Part shown: one piece after another, positions 1 through 8,100 of the stretch
Numbering within the stretch: the first letter of the stretch is position 1
Layout of the letters: each line of letters opens with the position of its first letter
Assembly (NCBI GenBank): GCA_030147645.1
Contig: JASBUY010000199.1
Span: forward strand, 1-10,810
From: Aquabacter sp.
Lineage (GTDB): Bacteria > Pseudomonadota > Alphaproteobacteria > Rhizobiales > Xanthobacteraceae
DNA length: 10,810 bases
Direction: 5' to 3'
The notes under the pieces: generated by a model
What the model was told of the DNA's origin: nothing
Seen by the model: the letters and a program-made list of their open reading frames with translations, nothing else
Database searches by the model: none
Position numbers and translations under genes: made by a program

Positions 1-2331
1 CACCAGGCTGAAGTCCCAGAACTCCGCGCCCTGGTAAAGATCGGGCATGCCGGGCGCCGTGAATTTCACAACGGTCTGCACCAGGCTGTTATGCACGCCG
101 AGCGGTGCGAGACGGTCCTGATAGAGCGAGAAGGCGTCCAGAAAAGGATTGGTCCGCTCCGTGTCCAAGGCGTGGCGGATGAAGTCCATCACGCCGTCCT
201 CATAGACCATGTTCGGGGCGGCCCAGGTGGTGTGGACCTTGGCTTCCCGCATCGCCTTGGTCATCGCTCCTTCCACGCGCGCCCGGAAGGCGTCCATGGT
301 GGAGAAGTCCTTGTCCGGGCCGGAAAACTCCGGTGGCCAAGCACCCGTTAGCATCTGATAGAAGGCATATTCGTCATTGCGGTCGGGCGGGGTCTCTTCC
401 GCGGCGCCGGCGCTGCGTGCCCGCAGCATGCGGCTCCAGATCTTGACCTGCTGGCCCCATTCGTCCGGCACTTCGGACAGCGCCGAGAGACGCGCACGCG
501 CATCCTCGCCGCGCTTCGTGTCGTGGGTCGAGGTCGCGAGCATGGCGGCCGGGCTGCGCTTCGCCCGCTGGGCATTGGCATGATGGAAAGCCGCGAGGGT
601 CAAGCAGAACTGCTCGGGCCGCCCGCCCACCTCGTTCAGCGCCAGCATGCGATTGAAACGATAGAGGGCGGTGTCCTCAAGGCCCTTAGCCATGACCGGG
701 CCGCTATATTGCTGCGCGCGCATGGCCACAGCGACCACCTCCACCCGGCTGAACCCGCTGCGCGGCGCGGCGGCGAGGTCGCAGGTCAGCAGGCCATGGA
801 GGAAGTCGAAGACGCTCGGATCGAGGTCCGCGCCGTTCCGCCGGGCCTTGGCGATGGCCCAGTCGATATCGCGCCGATCGGCATCCGTGGGCGGATCGCG
901 TCCGTCCACATACGTCCGATAAACGGGAAAAACCGCGATGATCTCTTTCAAAGCCCGTTGGAGGACATTCTCCGTGAAATCGGTCGTCAGCGGATTGGAG
1001 CGGGCGACGCGGACCGCCTCGCGCGCCAGCACGTCCAGTTCGCTCGCCATTTCATGATCCATGATCCGCATGCGGCAATCACGGACGATCTCGCCGAAAT
1101 CGGTTCGCGCGCTGGTAAAGTCCACATAGAATTCGCTAAGTGGAACCTCCCCTGCCGGATCGTTGAGAAGGCCGGTGAGCAGGTTCGCGAATTCATAGCC
1201 CGTGGTGCCCTCCACGTCCCAATCCTCGCGCAAGGCCTCGTGGGGGGCGAGGATCTTCTCCACCAAAAGGTAGAAGGGCCGCGGCGCTTTTTCCCGCAGG
1301 CGGAGGCAATATCCTTTGGGGTCCAGAAGGCCGTCCACATGGTCGAGCCGAATGCCGTCGAGGATGCCCCGCTCCAGCAGGTCGAAAACCAGGCCATGGG
1401 CATGATCGAACAAAGCCGGCAGCTCCATCCGAACGCCCGCGAGGTCGTTGATGTTGAAGAAGCGGCGGTAATTGATGTCGTCGGCGGCCACCCGAAAATG
1501 GGCGGCGCGCCAATGCTGGTCCCGGATCAATGCATCGAGGCGCGCCCAGCTGTGAAGGTCGCCGGGTTCACCTTCGAAGCGGGCCAAGGCGGCTTGAAGT
1601 GCGTCGCCGACGTCCGCCGTCTCGGACGCGACGCGCGCCAGTTCCGCTTTCAGCCCCAGCGCCGCGCCCGAGACCTGCGGGCGCCAGCGGGAAAGATGGG
1701 CGAACGCATCTCCCAGGCGCTCCAGTTCGGGATGCGCCGCGCCCAGGATGCGGCCATAGTGGAACGGATTGATCGGCAGCTTGTGAGTGTCGTAGGCCCA
1801 CACCGCGAGCGTCCCCGATGCGGCGTCGAATTTCAGGCGCAGCGCCCCGGCCCGCAGTTCGGCGCCATATTGGTCGCCCAGGAACGGCACCAGGATCTTG
1901 CCCTTCAGATGGGCATGGTCGGGGTCCCAATCGATATCGAACCAACCTGCGAATTCGGAATCCTGCCCCCATTCGAGGACATCGAGCCACCAGGGATTAT
2001 CTGCCCCGCCCACACCCATATGGTTCGGCACGAAGTCGAGGATTTGCCCGAGCCCCTGCGCCTGGAAAGCCGCGCACATGCGCTCGAAGGCTGCGGTGTC
2101 GCCCAGTTCCGGGTTGAGCTCGGTATGGCTGATAATGTCGTAGCCATGGGTGCTGCCGGGACGCGCCCGCAGATAGGGCGAGCAATAGACATGGCTCACC
2201 CCGAGGCGGGCGAGATAGGGCGCAAGATCTGCCGCCTGGTCAAAGCCGAAGTCTGCATTGAGCTGCAGCCGGTAGGTGGCGCGGGGAATGGGGCGGCCGG
2301 CTGCAATGTCCATGGGTGTCGCGTTCGCCAT
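1..2331 (-). CDS. treY: Malto-oligosyltrehalose synthase (TreY), 3' end outside window
   Basis: This enzyme rearranges the reducing-end alpha-1,4 bond of malto-oligosaccharides into an alpha-1,1 bond, giving maltooligosyl trehalose in the cytoplasm. The frame is open for 777 codons from the ATG at 2331 to the left edge, so the C-terminus is missing. It is a GH13-type barrel. The N-terminus has ATYRLQL (residues 18-24), then DFVPNHMGV (about 99-107), GIRLDHVDGLLD with the expected nucleophile D330, YLLVEKIL with the expected acid/base E358, and STHDTKRGEDARARL with D604. GMPDLYQGAEFWDFSLV, typical of the TreY C-terminal region, ends at the window edge. The start is chosen because its ATG overlaps the treZ stop (TGATG) and a GGGGGAG ribosome site lies just upstream, implying translational coupling. 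Identification is strong because all GH13 blocks and the TreY-specific tail are present. Confidence 0.96.
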   Translation of the reverse strand, partial: MANATPMDIAAGRPIPRATYRLQLNADFGFDQAADLAPYLARLGVSHVYCSPYLRARPGSTHGYDIISHTELNPELGDTAAFERMCAAFQAQGLGQILDFVPNHMGVGGADNPWWLDVLEWGQDSEFAGWFDIDWDPDHAHLKGKILVPFLGDQYGAELRAGALRLKFDAASGTLAVWAYDTHKLPINPFHYGRILGAAHPELERLGDAFAHLSRWRPQVSGAALGLKAELARVASETADVGDALQAALARFEGEPGDLHSWARLDALIRDQHWRAAHFRVAADDINYRRFFNINDLAGVRMELPALFDHAHGLVFDLLERGILDGIRLDHVDGLLDPKGYCLRLREKAPRPFYLLVEKILAPHEALREDWDVEGTTGYEFANLLTGLLNDPAGEVPLSEFYVDFTSARTDFGEIVRDCRMRIMDHEMASELDVLAREAVRVARSNPLTTDFTENVLQRALKEIIAVFPVYRTYVDGRDPPTDADRRDIDWAIAKARRNGADLDPSVFDFLHGLLTCDLAAAPRSGFSRVEVVAVAMRAQQYSGPVMAKGLEDTALYRFNRMLALNEVGGRPEQFCLTLAAFHHANAQRAKRSPAAMLATSTHDTKRGEDARARLSALSEVPDEWGQQVKIWSRMLRARSAGAAEETPPDRNDEYAFYQMLTGAWPPEFSGPDKDFSTMDAFRARVEGAMTKAMREAKVHTTWAAPNMVYEDGVMDFIRHALDTERTNPFLDAFSLYQDRLAPLGVHNSLVQTVVKFTAPGMPDLYQGAEFWDFSLV

Positions 2332-4193
2332 CACTTCGTCTCCCCCGCCATGATCCAGGCGACACTCCAGGGCGCGAGCCCGGCTTCAGCCTGCGCGCCT
2401 TCCAACCAGATCAGCCGCCCCTCCGGCAGACGCGCGTTGGGCTCGCGCTCAGCCTTGAGATTGGCGACCAGAACCAGCGCGCGGCCGTCGGCGGAGCGCC
2501 AGCGCACGCGCACCGCCTGATCGCCGAGAACTTCATGCTCCGCGTGTCCGCCCATGGCGCCGAGCATCGGCGCAATCTCTTCGCGGCGAACGCCAAGGAT
2601 CCTGCGATACCAGTCGTTCCAAACGGCATGGTCGCCGGTGTGCCGCGCGCTCCAATCGAGCTTCGCGGAGCGGAACGTCTCCGGCGAGGTGGCATCTGGA
2701 ATGCGCGCGCGGTGTTCGGGATCCTGGAATTCGGGGAATTTTGCGAATTCCTCGCGCCGCCCGTTGCGCACCGCCTCGGCGAGATCCGGGCCGAAATCGC
2801 AGAAGAAGGGGAAGGGCTGTGCCGATCCCCATTCCTCGCCCATGAAGATCATGGGGATTTGCGGCGACAGGAGATACACGGCCGCGATGGCGCGAACAGC
2901 GGCCGGTGGCGCGAAGGCGGTGATGCGGTCTCCGAAGGCGCGATTGCCCACCTGGTCGTGGTTCTGAATAAAGGAGACAAAGGCGGCGGGGGGAAGATGC
3001 GCGCTTGGCTCCCCGCGCGGGCTGCCCCGGTAGGCCATCATTTCCCCCTGGAAGGCGAAGCCCTCCGCCAGCGCGCGGGCGAGCAGGCCCGTGTCGCCGG
3101 CATAATCGGCGTAATAACCGGCGCTTTCTCCGCTCGCGGCCACATGCAGCACATGATGGACATCGTCCGCCCATTGGGCGGTGAAGCGGCGCGGTCTGCC
3201 CGTCCCGTCCCGCGACAAGCGGGACGATTCATTCTCTTCGTTTTCCAGGATCAGATGGATGGGCCGCCCCTGGCCGGCGCGCTGTGCCGCCTCGGCGATC
3301 TCGTCCAGGATATGCACCGCGCTGTCGTCCGCGATGGCATGGACGGCATCAAGACGCAGCCCATCGAGTTGAAACTCCGCGATCCAATAGGCCGCATTCT
3401 CGACCACCAATTGGCGCACGCCTTCGGCGCCCTCGCCGTCGAAATTGACGGCGGCGCCCCAGGGCGTGTGGTGCGCGGCGTTGAAGAGCGGCGCATAGAG
3501 GGGCAGGTAATTTCCGTCCGGCCCGAAATGATTATAGACCACGTCCAGCAGCACGCAGATGCCGCGCGCATGGGCGGCGTCCACGAAGGCCTTGAAGTCT
3601 TCCGGCCGGCCATAGCTGGAGTCCGGCGCGAAGGGCAGGACGCCGTCATAGCCCCAGTTTCGGGCGCCCGGAAAATCAGCGACCGGCATCAACTCGATGC
3701 CGGTGACACCGAGCTCGCGCAGGTCGTCCAGCCGGTCCATGGCCGCGCGGAACGTCCCCTCGGCCGTGAATGCGCCCACATGCAGTTCATAGAGCACCAT
3801 CTCGTCCCAGCGCCGCCCGGCCCAGTCCGCACAGGTCCACCCATAGGCGTTGGGATCGATCACCTCGCTCGGCCCGTGAACGTCATCCGGCTGGAAGCGT
3901 GACGCGGGATCGGGCACCTCCATGCCGTCCGGCAAAGCAAAGCGATAGCGGGTTCCAGCGCCGGCGCCCGGCACCAGGATTTCGTGCCATCCGTCCGGGC
4001 CTGCCGTCATGGTGAGCGGCCCTGCACCTTCCAGTTTCAGGCTTACCTGGGGGTGCAGCGGGGCCCAGAGACGGAAGAGCACGCCATCCGAGGTGGTCTC
4101 GGCACCGAACGGCAAGCGATGGGCGTGGCGCACCATACTGTCGGCGGGGCGGGACGTTGCATTGGTCTGCGCGGCAGACGGGGAATGTGCCAT
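2331..4193 (-). CDS. treZ: Malto-oligosyltrehalose trehalohydrolase (TreZ)
   Basis: This enzyme hydrolyses maltooligosyl trehalose, the TreY product, to free trehalose and a shortened maltodextrin. With the ATG at 4193 the protein is 620 residues. An N-terminal beta-sandwich (PFGAETTSDGVLFRLWAP, about 28-45) precedes a GH13 barrel. LYELHVGAFTAEGTF is typical of TreZ. LLDVVYNHFGPDGNYL follows, then GLRLDAVHAI with nucleophile D282, LILENEEN with the expected acid E317, and FIQNHDQVGNR with D413. A C-terminal beta domain follows. The start is uncertain: the frame stays open to a GTG at 4271, and another ATG lies at 4136, just before the conserved region. None of the three has a convincing ribosome site, so 4193 is a compromise. 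treZ is transcribed first and is coupled to treY by the TGATG overlap. No glycogen debranching gene (treX/glgX) is visible; one may lie outside. Confidence 0.95.
   Translation of the reverse strand: MAHSPSAAQTNATSRPADSMVRHAHRLPFGAETTSDGVLFRLWAPLHPQVSLKLEGAGPLTMTAGPDGWHEILVPGAGAGTRYRFALPDGMEVPDPASRFQPDDVHGPSEVIDPNAYGWTCADWAGRRWDEMVLYELHVGAFTAEGTFRAAMDRLDDLRELGVTGIELMPVADFPGARNWGYDGVLPFAPDSSYGRPEDFKAFVDAAHARGICVLLDVVYNHFGPDGNYLPLYAPLFNAAHHTPWGAAVNFDGEGAEGVRQLVVENAAYWIAEFQLDGLRLDAVHAIADDSAVHILDEIAEAAQRAGQGRPIHLILENEENESSRLSRDGTGRPRRFTAQWADDVHHVLHVAASGESAGYYADYAGDTGLLARALAEGFAFQGEMMAYRGSPRGEPSAHLPPAAFVSFIQNHDQVGNRAFGDRITAFAPPAAVRAIAAVYLLSPQIPMIFMGEEWGSAQPFPFFCDFGPDLAEAVRNGRREEFAKFPEFQDPEHRARIPDATSPETFRSAKLDWSARHTGDHAVWNDWYRRILGVRREEIAPMLGAMGGHAEHEVLGDQAVRVRWRSADGRALVLVANLKAEREPNARLPEGRLIWLEGAQAEAGLAPWSVAWIMAGETK
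2340..2346 (-). promoter_or_regulatory. Ribosome binding site of treY inside the treZ end
   Basis: On the minus strand GGGGGAG lies 8 bases before the treY ATG and within the last codons of treZ. It is a strong Shine-Dalgarno match and supports the ATG that overlaps the treZ stop as the true treY start. Confidence 0.7.
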
Positions 4194-4446
4194 GGTCGAG
4201 CCGTTCACGCCTTTCGGGACACGGGAGGGCGCCGCGCCGCCCGTCCGCACGATTGCGGGCAACGCAGGCACGCCGAGGAAGAGACTGTCGAAGGGTGGTC
4301 AGGTCCGGTTGCCATCCGACGCCGAAATAGGGGGCCTTGGCCTTGCCATTGCTTGTGGAGATGCAGGGGCAGAACGCACGGGCGCGGGGATGGTTCACTT
4401 ATTTTCCGGATCAACAGGGCGAGCAATCGGCCGGCGGCCACCGGCC

Positions 4447-4475
4447 TTGACACGATTCATTCGTACAGAAACAAT
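4447..4475 (+). promoter_or_regulatory. Predicted sigma70-type promoter for nicAB
   Basis: A perfect -35 box TTGACA (4447-4452) is followed after 17 bases by AACAAT (4470-4475), a 4-of-6 match to TATAAT. The operator-like motif fills the end of the spacer and the -10 box, so a bound regulator would block polymerase. The first start codon lies about 75 bases downstream. Confidence 0.5.
4456..4475 (+). promoter_or_regulatory. Putative operator, copy 1 (nicAB)
   Basis: TTCATTCGTACAGAAACAAT matches the copy before the ferredoxin gene (8777-8796) at 17 of 20 positions. It is a degraded version of the TTTGTA-N4-TACAAA inverted repeat seen intact before the enamidase gene. It overlaps the predicted -10 box, which fits a repressor site. 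The regulator is unknown. GntR-family proteins often bind short TTGT/ACAA-type palindromes, but that is only a hint. Confidence 0.5.
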
Positions 4476-4551
4476 CTTTCCCATGCCGTGGCGCAAGACT
4501 GCGGCCCAAAGCGACCGATGTCGCGCCGCCAGAACAACCAGAGGGGCGGAT

Positions 4552-4611
4552 ATGAGTGGCAGGACAGGTGCGCACGCTGCCGCGGGCGCCGCCGGGGACG
4601 TGCATCCGTGA
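4552..4611 (+). CDS. Possible 19-residue leader peptide overlapping nicA
   Basis: An ATG with the best ribosome site of the region (GAGGGG, 5 bases upstream) opens a 19-codon frame, MSGRTGAHAAAGAAGDVHP. Its TGA overlaps the GTG start of nicA in the arrangement GTGA. It may be a short upstream ORF whose translation delivers ribosomes to the weak GTG start. Alternatively it may be the true N-terminus of NicA separated from the rest by a one-base frameshift: one extra base near 4608 would join it in frame to TGLTDCAPVTLTVNG. The peptide resembles no family I recognise, and its Ala/Gly-rich sequence could be chance in GC-rich DNA. Confidence 0.35.
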   Translation: MSGRTGAHAAAGAAGDVHP

Positions 4612-5105
4612 CCGGGCTTACCGACTGCGCGCCCGTGACACTGACAGTCAATGGGACGTCCCACAGCCTCGCCGTGCCGGGCGACACCCCGCTCCTCTAC
4701 GTCCTGCGCAATGACCTTCGCCTCAACGGACCGAAATTCGGCTGCGGGCTCGGTGAATGCGGGGCCTGCACGGTGCTGATGGACGGCGTCGCGGCCCGCT
4801 CCTGCGTGACGCGGCTGAAGAGCGCGCAAGGCCGGCAGATCGTGACCCTCGAGGGCCTTGGAACCGCAGAGGCGCCCCACCCGGTCCAAGCCGCCTTTAT
4901 CGCCGAGCAAGCGGCGCAGTGCGGCTATTGCCTCAATGGAATGATCATGGGCACCGTGGCCTTCCTCGCCCGAAATCCGGTTCCCAGCGAAGAGGAGGCG
5001 CGCACGGCCTTGCGCCATTATCTGTGCCGCTGTGGGACCCATGTGGAAATCCTACGGGCCGTTCTGAGGGCGGCCGCCGCGCTCCAGACCGGCGCACCCG
5101 CATGA
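4608..5105 (+). CDS. nicA: Nicotinate dehydrogenase small subunit, two [2Fe-2S] clusters (NicA)
   Basis: This is the iron-sulfur subunit of a xanthine dehydrogenase-family hydroxylase. It passes electrons from the molybdenum site in NicB to the haems of NicB during hydroxylation of nicotinate to 6-hydroxynicotinate. The protein has 165 residues with GTG as start. The plant-ferredoxin-type cluster uses C46, C51, C54 (CGLGECGAC) and C66. The second cluster uses C105/C108 (QCGYC) and C140/C142 (LCRCG). The core starts at VTLTVNG and ends with THVEILRAV, and the length is typical of two-subunit IorA/NicA types. The GTG at 4608 is chosen because it sits just before the conserved core and overlaps the leader stop. 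An ATG at 4518 would add an implausible Arg/Cys-rich extension. The stop overlaps the nicB ATG (ATGA). By motif alone this could be another IorA-like hydroxylase; the enamidase nearby points to nicotinate. Confidence 0.9.
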   Translation: MTGLTDCAPVTLTVNGTSHSLAVPGDTPLLYVLRNDLRLNGPKFGCGLGECGACTVLMDGVAARSCVTRLKSAQGRQIVTLEGLGTAEAPHPVQAAFIAEQAAQCGYCLNGMIMGTVAFLARNPVPSEEEARTALRHYLCRCGTHVEILRAVLRAAAALQTGAPA

Positions 5106-8100
5106 CGGACGTGCGCCCCACCGAGCCCAGGCCCGACCGCGACGCCCTGTTGGCGCGCGACGGCCATCTGGCGGTCCTGAGGCCCGCGCAAGCGGTGAAG
5201 GGCCTCGTGCCCAGCGCGCCGCCGCCGCCCGACGCGCAGGATCTGTTTCTCCTGCTCGATGACGAGGGCCAGATCTTCGCCTTCAACGGCCATGTGGATC
5301 TCGGCACAGGCATCCGCACCGCCCTCGCCCAGATCGTGGCCGAAGAACTCGATGTGCCGCTCGCCGCCGTCACGATGGTGCTCGGCCATACGGGGACCGC
5401 GCCCAACCAGGGGGCCACCATCGCGAGCGATACGATCCAGGTTTCGGCCGATCCCTTGCGGCGTGCGGCGGCACAGGCGCGGCATCACCTTCTCGCACTT
5501 GCGGCGCCCGTCCTCTCGCTCGCTCCAGCGGACCTCGCCGTCACCGAGGGCGTCATCCATCCCCGCGCAGGCGGCAATGCGGGCATTTCCTATGCCGCGC
5601 TTCTGCGCGGGCGGCGGGAGCGGCTCGTGCTCGCGGACCAAGTGGCGCTAAAGCCGGTCGCGGAGCATCGCGTCGTCGGCCAGCGCGTGCCGCGGGTCGA
5701 CATCCCGGCCAAGGCCACGGGACAGTTCGTTTATGTCCATGACGTGCGGGTGCCCGGCATGGTGCATGGCCGGGTCGTCCGTCCGCCCTATGCCGGGATC
5801 GATGCCGGGGACTTCATTGGCAAGAGCCTGATCCGGGTCGAGGAATCCTCCGTCGCGCACATTCCCGGCATTCTCGCCATCGTCACCCAGGGCGACTTCG
5901 TCGGTATCGTCGCCGAGCGGGAGGAGCAGGCGGCAGAGGCTGCGCGTGTGCTCCGCGTCCAGTGGAAGCCGCCCCCGCCTCTGCCGGACCTGACCAACGT
6001 GGAACAGGCGCTGCGGGCCAATCCCAGCACGGCCCGCACCCTGCTGGACCAGGGCGACGTGGAGACCGCGCGGGCGCAAGCCGCCGTCACCATGGACCGC
6101 ACCTATGTGTGGCCCTACCAGATGCACGCCTCCATCGGCCCCTCATGCGCGGTCGCCGATGTGCGGGAAGATGCGGCCCGCATCTGGTCGGGCACGCAGA
6201 ACCCCTACCCCTTGCGGGCCGACATCGCGCTCCTGATCGGACTGCCCGAGACGGCGGTGGACATCATCCGGCACGAGGCCGCCGGCTGCTACGGGCGCAA
6301 TTGCGCGGACGATGTGGCCGCCGACGCGGCGCTCCTCTCCCGCGCCGTCGGGCGCCCGGTGCGCGTCCAACTCACCCGCGAACAGGAGCATGCTTGGGAG
6401 CCGAAGGGCGCGGCGCAATTGATGGAGATTAAGGGCGGGATGCAAGCGGACGGCACGCCGGCCGCCTATGATTTTTCCACCCGCTATCCTTCGAACGCGG
6501 CCACCACGCTCGCGCTGCTTTTGACCGGCCGCGTGCCGGCGGACAATCCCGTGTTCGAGATGGGGGACCGCACCGCCATCCCGCCTTATGCCTATGACCA
6601 TATGCGGGTCGTAGCGCATGACATGGCGCCCATTGTGCGCGCCGCATGGCTGCGCGGCGTCTCCGCTCTGCCGAACTCCTTCGCTCATGAGAGCTATATC
6701 GACGAGCTGGCTGCGGAAGCCGGCGTCGATCCGGTCGACTATCGGCTGCGCCATCTGCACGATCCACGCGCCATCGCCCTCGTGAAGGAAACCGCAGCCC
6801 GCGCGGGATGGCAGCACCGCACCGGGCCACGCCGCGAAGTGGTAGACGGCGATGTGGTGCGCGGTCAGGGCTTTGCCTATGCCCTCTATGTCCACTCCAA
6901 ATTCCCTGGATATGGCGCAGCCTGGTCCGCGTGGGTGGCGGACGTGGAAGTGAACATCGCCACCGGCGACGTGGCGGTGAAGCGGGTCACCGTAGGCCAG
7001 GATTCCGGCTTGATGATCAATCCCGCCGGGATCGAGCATCAGATCCACGGCAATGTCATCCAGTCCACGAGCCGCGCGCTGAAGGAAGAGGTGAGCTTCA
7101 CCGAAACTGCCGTCGCGAGCCGCGAATGGGGCGCCTATCCCATCCTGACCTTCCCCGAAGTGCCGGTCATCAATGTGGTGTTGATGCCGCGCCCGGACGA
7201 CCCGCCGCTTGGAAGCGGGGAATCCGCCTCGGTGCCGAGCGCGGCGGCCATTGCCAACGCCATCTATGACGCGACCGGAGTGCGCTTCCGGGAGCCGCCC
7301 TTCACCCCCGACAAGGTGCGCGCCGCACTGGCAGGCGAAGCGTCGCCCCGCGCGCCTGAACCTTCGCGCCGCAAACGGAACTGGTTCGCTGTGGCCGGCG
7401 CCGCTTTGGCCGGCGCGCTTGGAATGGCTGCTGTCGCGCTGCCGCTGCGCGGCGCCATCGCCCCCATTTCGCCGCCCGACCCGGCGGGATTCTCGGCAGA
7501 GATGATTGCGCGCGGACGGCAACTGGCGGCTTTGGGCGATTGCGCGGTCTGCCACACGGCTCCCGGCGGCATCGCCAATGCCGGCGGGCGGGCCATGGAG
7601 ACCCCGTTCGGCACCGTTTACGGGACCAATCTGACACCCGACCCCGAGACCGGAATTGGGCGATGGTCCTATGCCGCCTTCGAGCGCGCCATGCGCGAGG
7701 GGATTTCCCGCGACGGCCGCCACCTCTATCCCGCTTTTCCCTATACGGCCTTCACCAAGGCGAGCGATACGGACCTTCAGGCCCTCTATGCCTTTCTGAT
7801 GACGCAGCCGGCCGTTCAGGCGCCGACGCCGCAGGCGAAGATGACCTTCCCCTTCAATGTCCGCCCCCTCATGGCGCTCTGGAATGCACTGTTCCTGAAG
7901 CCCGGGCAGGTGGAGGCGGACCCTGCCCGCGCCCCGCAATGGAATCGCGGGCGCTATCTCGTCGAGGGCCTCGGCCATTGCGGCGCCTGCCACACGCCGC
8001 GCAATGCTCTTGGAGCGGAGAAGACGGGCGCATCCCACCTTGCCGGCGGCTGGGTGGATGGCTGGGAAGCGCCGGCCCTGACCGCGCTCTCCACCGCGCC

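Larger units (their letters stand above)
4194..4551. other. Divergent intergenic region between treZ and the nicotinate cluster
   Basis: About 360 bases separate the treZ start from the first plus-strand start codon. The right part carries a promoter-like TTGACA and the first copy of the shared operator motif (4447-4475), then the ribosome site GAGGGG at 4541-4546. The left part (4194-4440) may hold the treZ promoter, but I found no convincing -35/-10 pair on the minus strand. The open frames crossing it have unlikely arginine-, proline- and serine-rich translations and match no family I recognise, so I see no gene here. Confidence 0.6.

Noticed and set aside
523..2520. 665-codon plus-strand open frame
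   Set aside because: It is antisense to treY, whose frame carries all GH13 catalytic motifs. The translation matches no family I know; long antisense frames are common in GC-rich DNA.
2316..3902. 528-codon plus-strand open frame
   Set aside because: It is antisense to treZ, which has clear catalytic motifs on the other strand.
4194..4271. GTG at 4271 as the treZ start
   Set aside because: It gives 26 extra residues with no similarity to TreZ and no ribosome site. It is possible but less likely than 4193 or 4136.
3984..4607. Upstream in-frame extension of nicA, including an ATG at 4518
   Set aside because: The extension is Arg/Cys-rich and unlike the family, which starts just before VTLTVNG. 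It has no good ribosome site and would run through the promoter and into treZ.
4757..5101. Upstream ATG giving NicB a 115-residue extension
   Set aside because: This stretch is the coding sequence of nicA in another frame, and the ATG at 5102 overlaps the nicA stop in the usual ATGA form.
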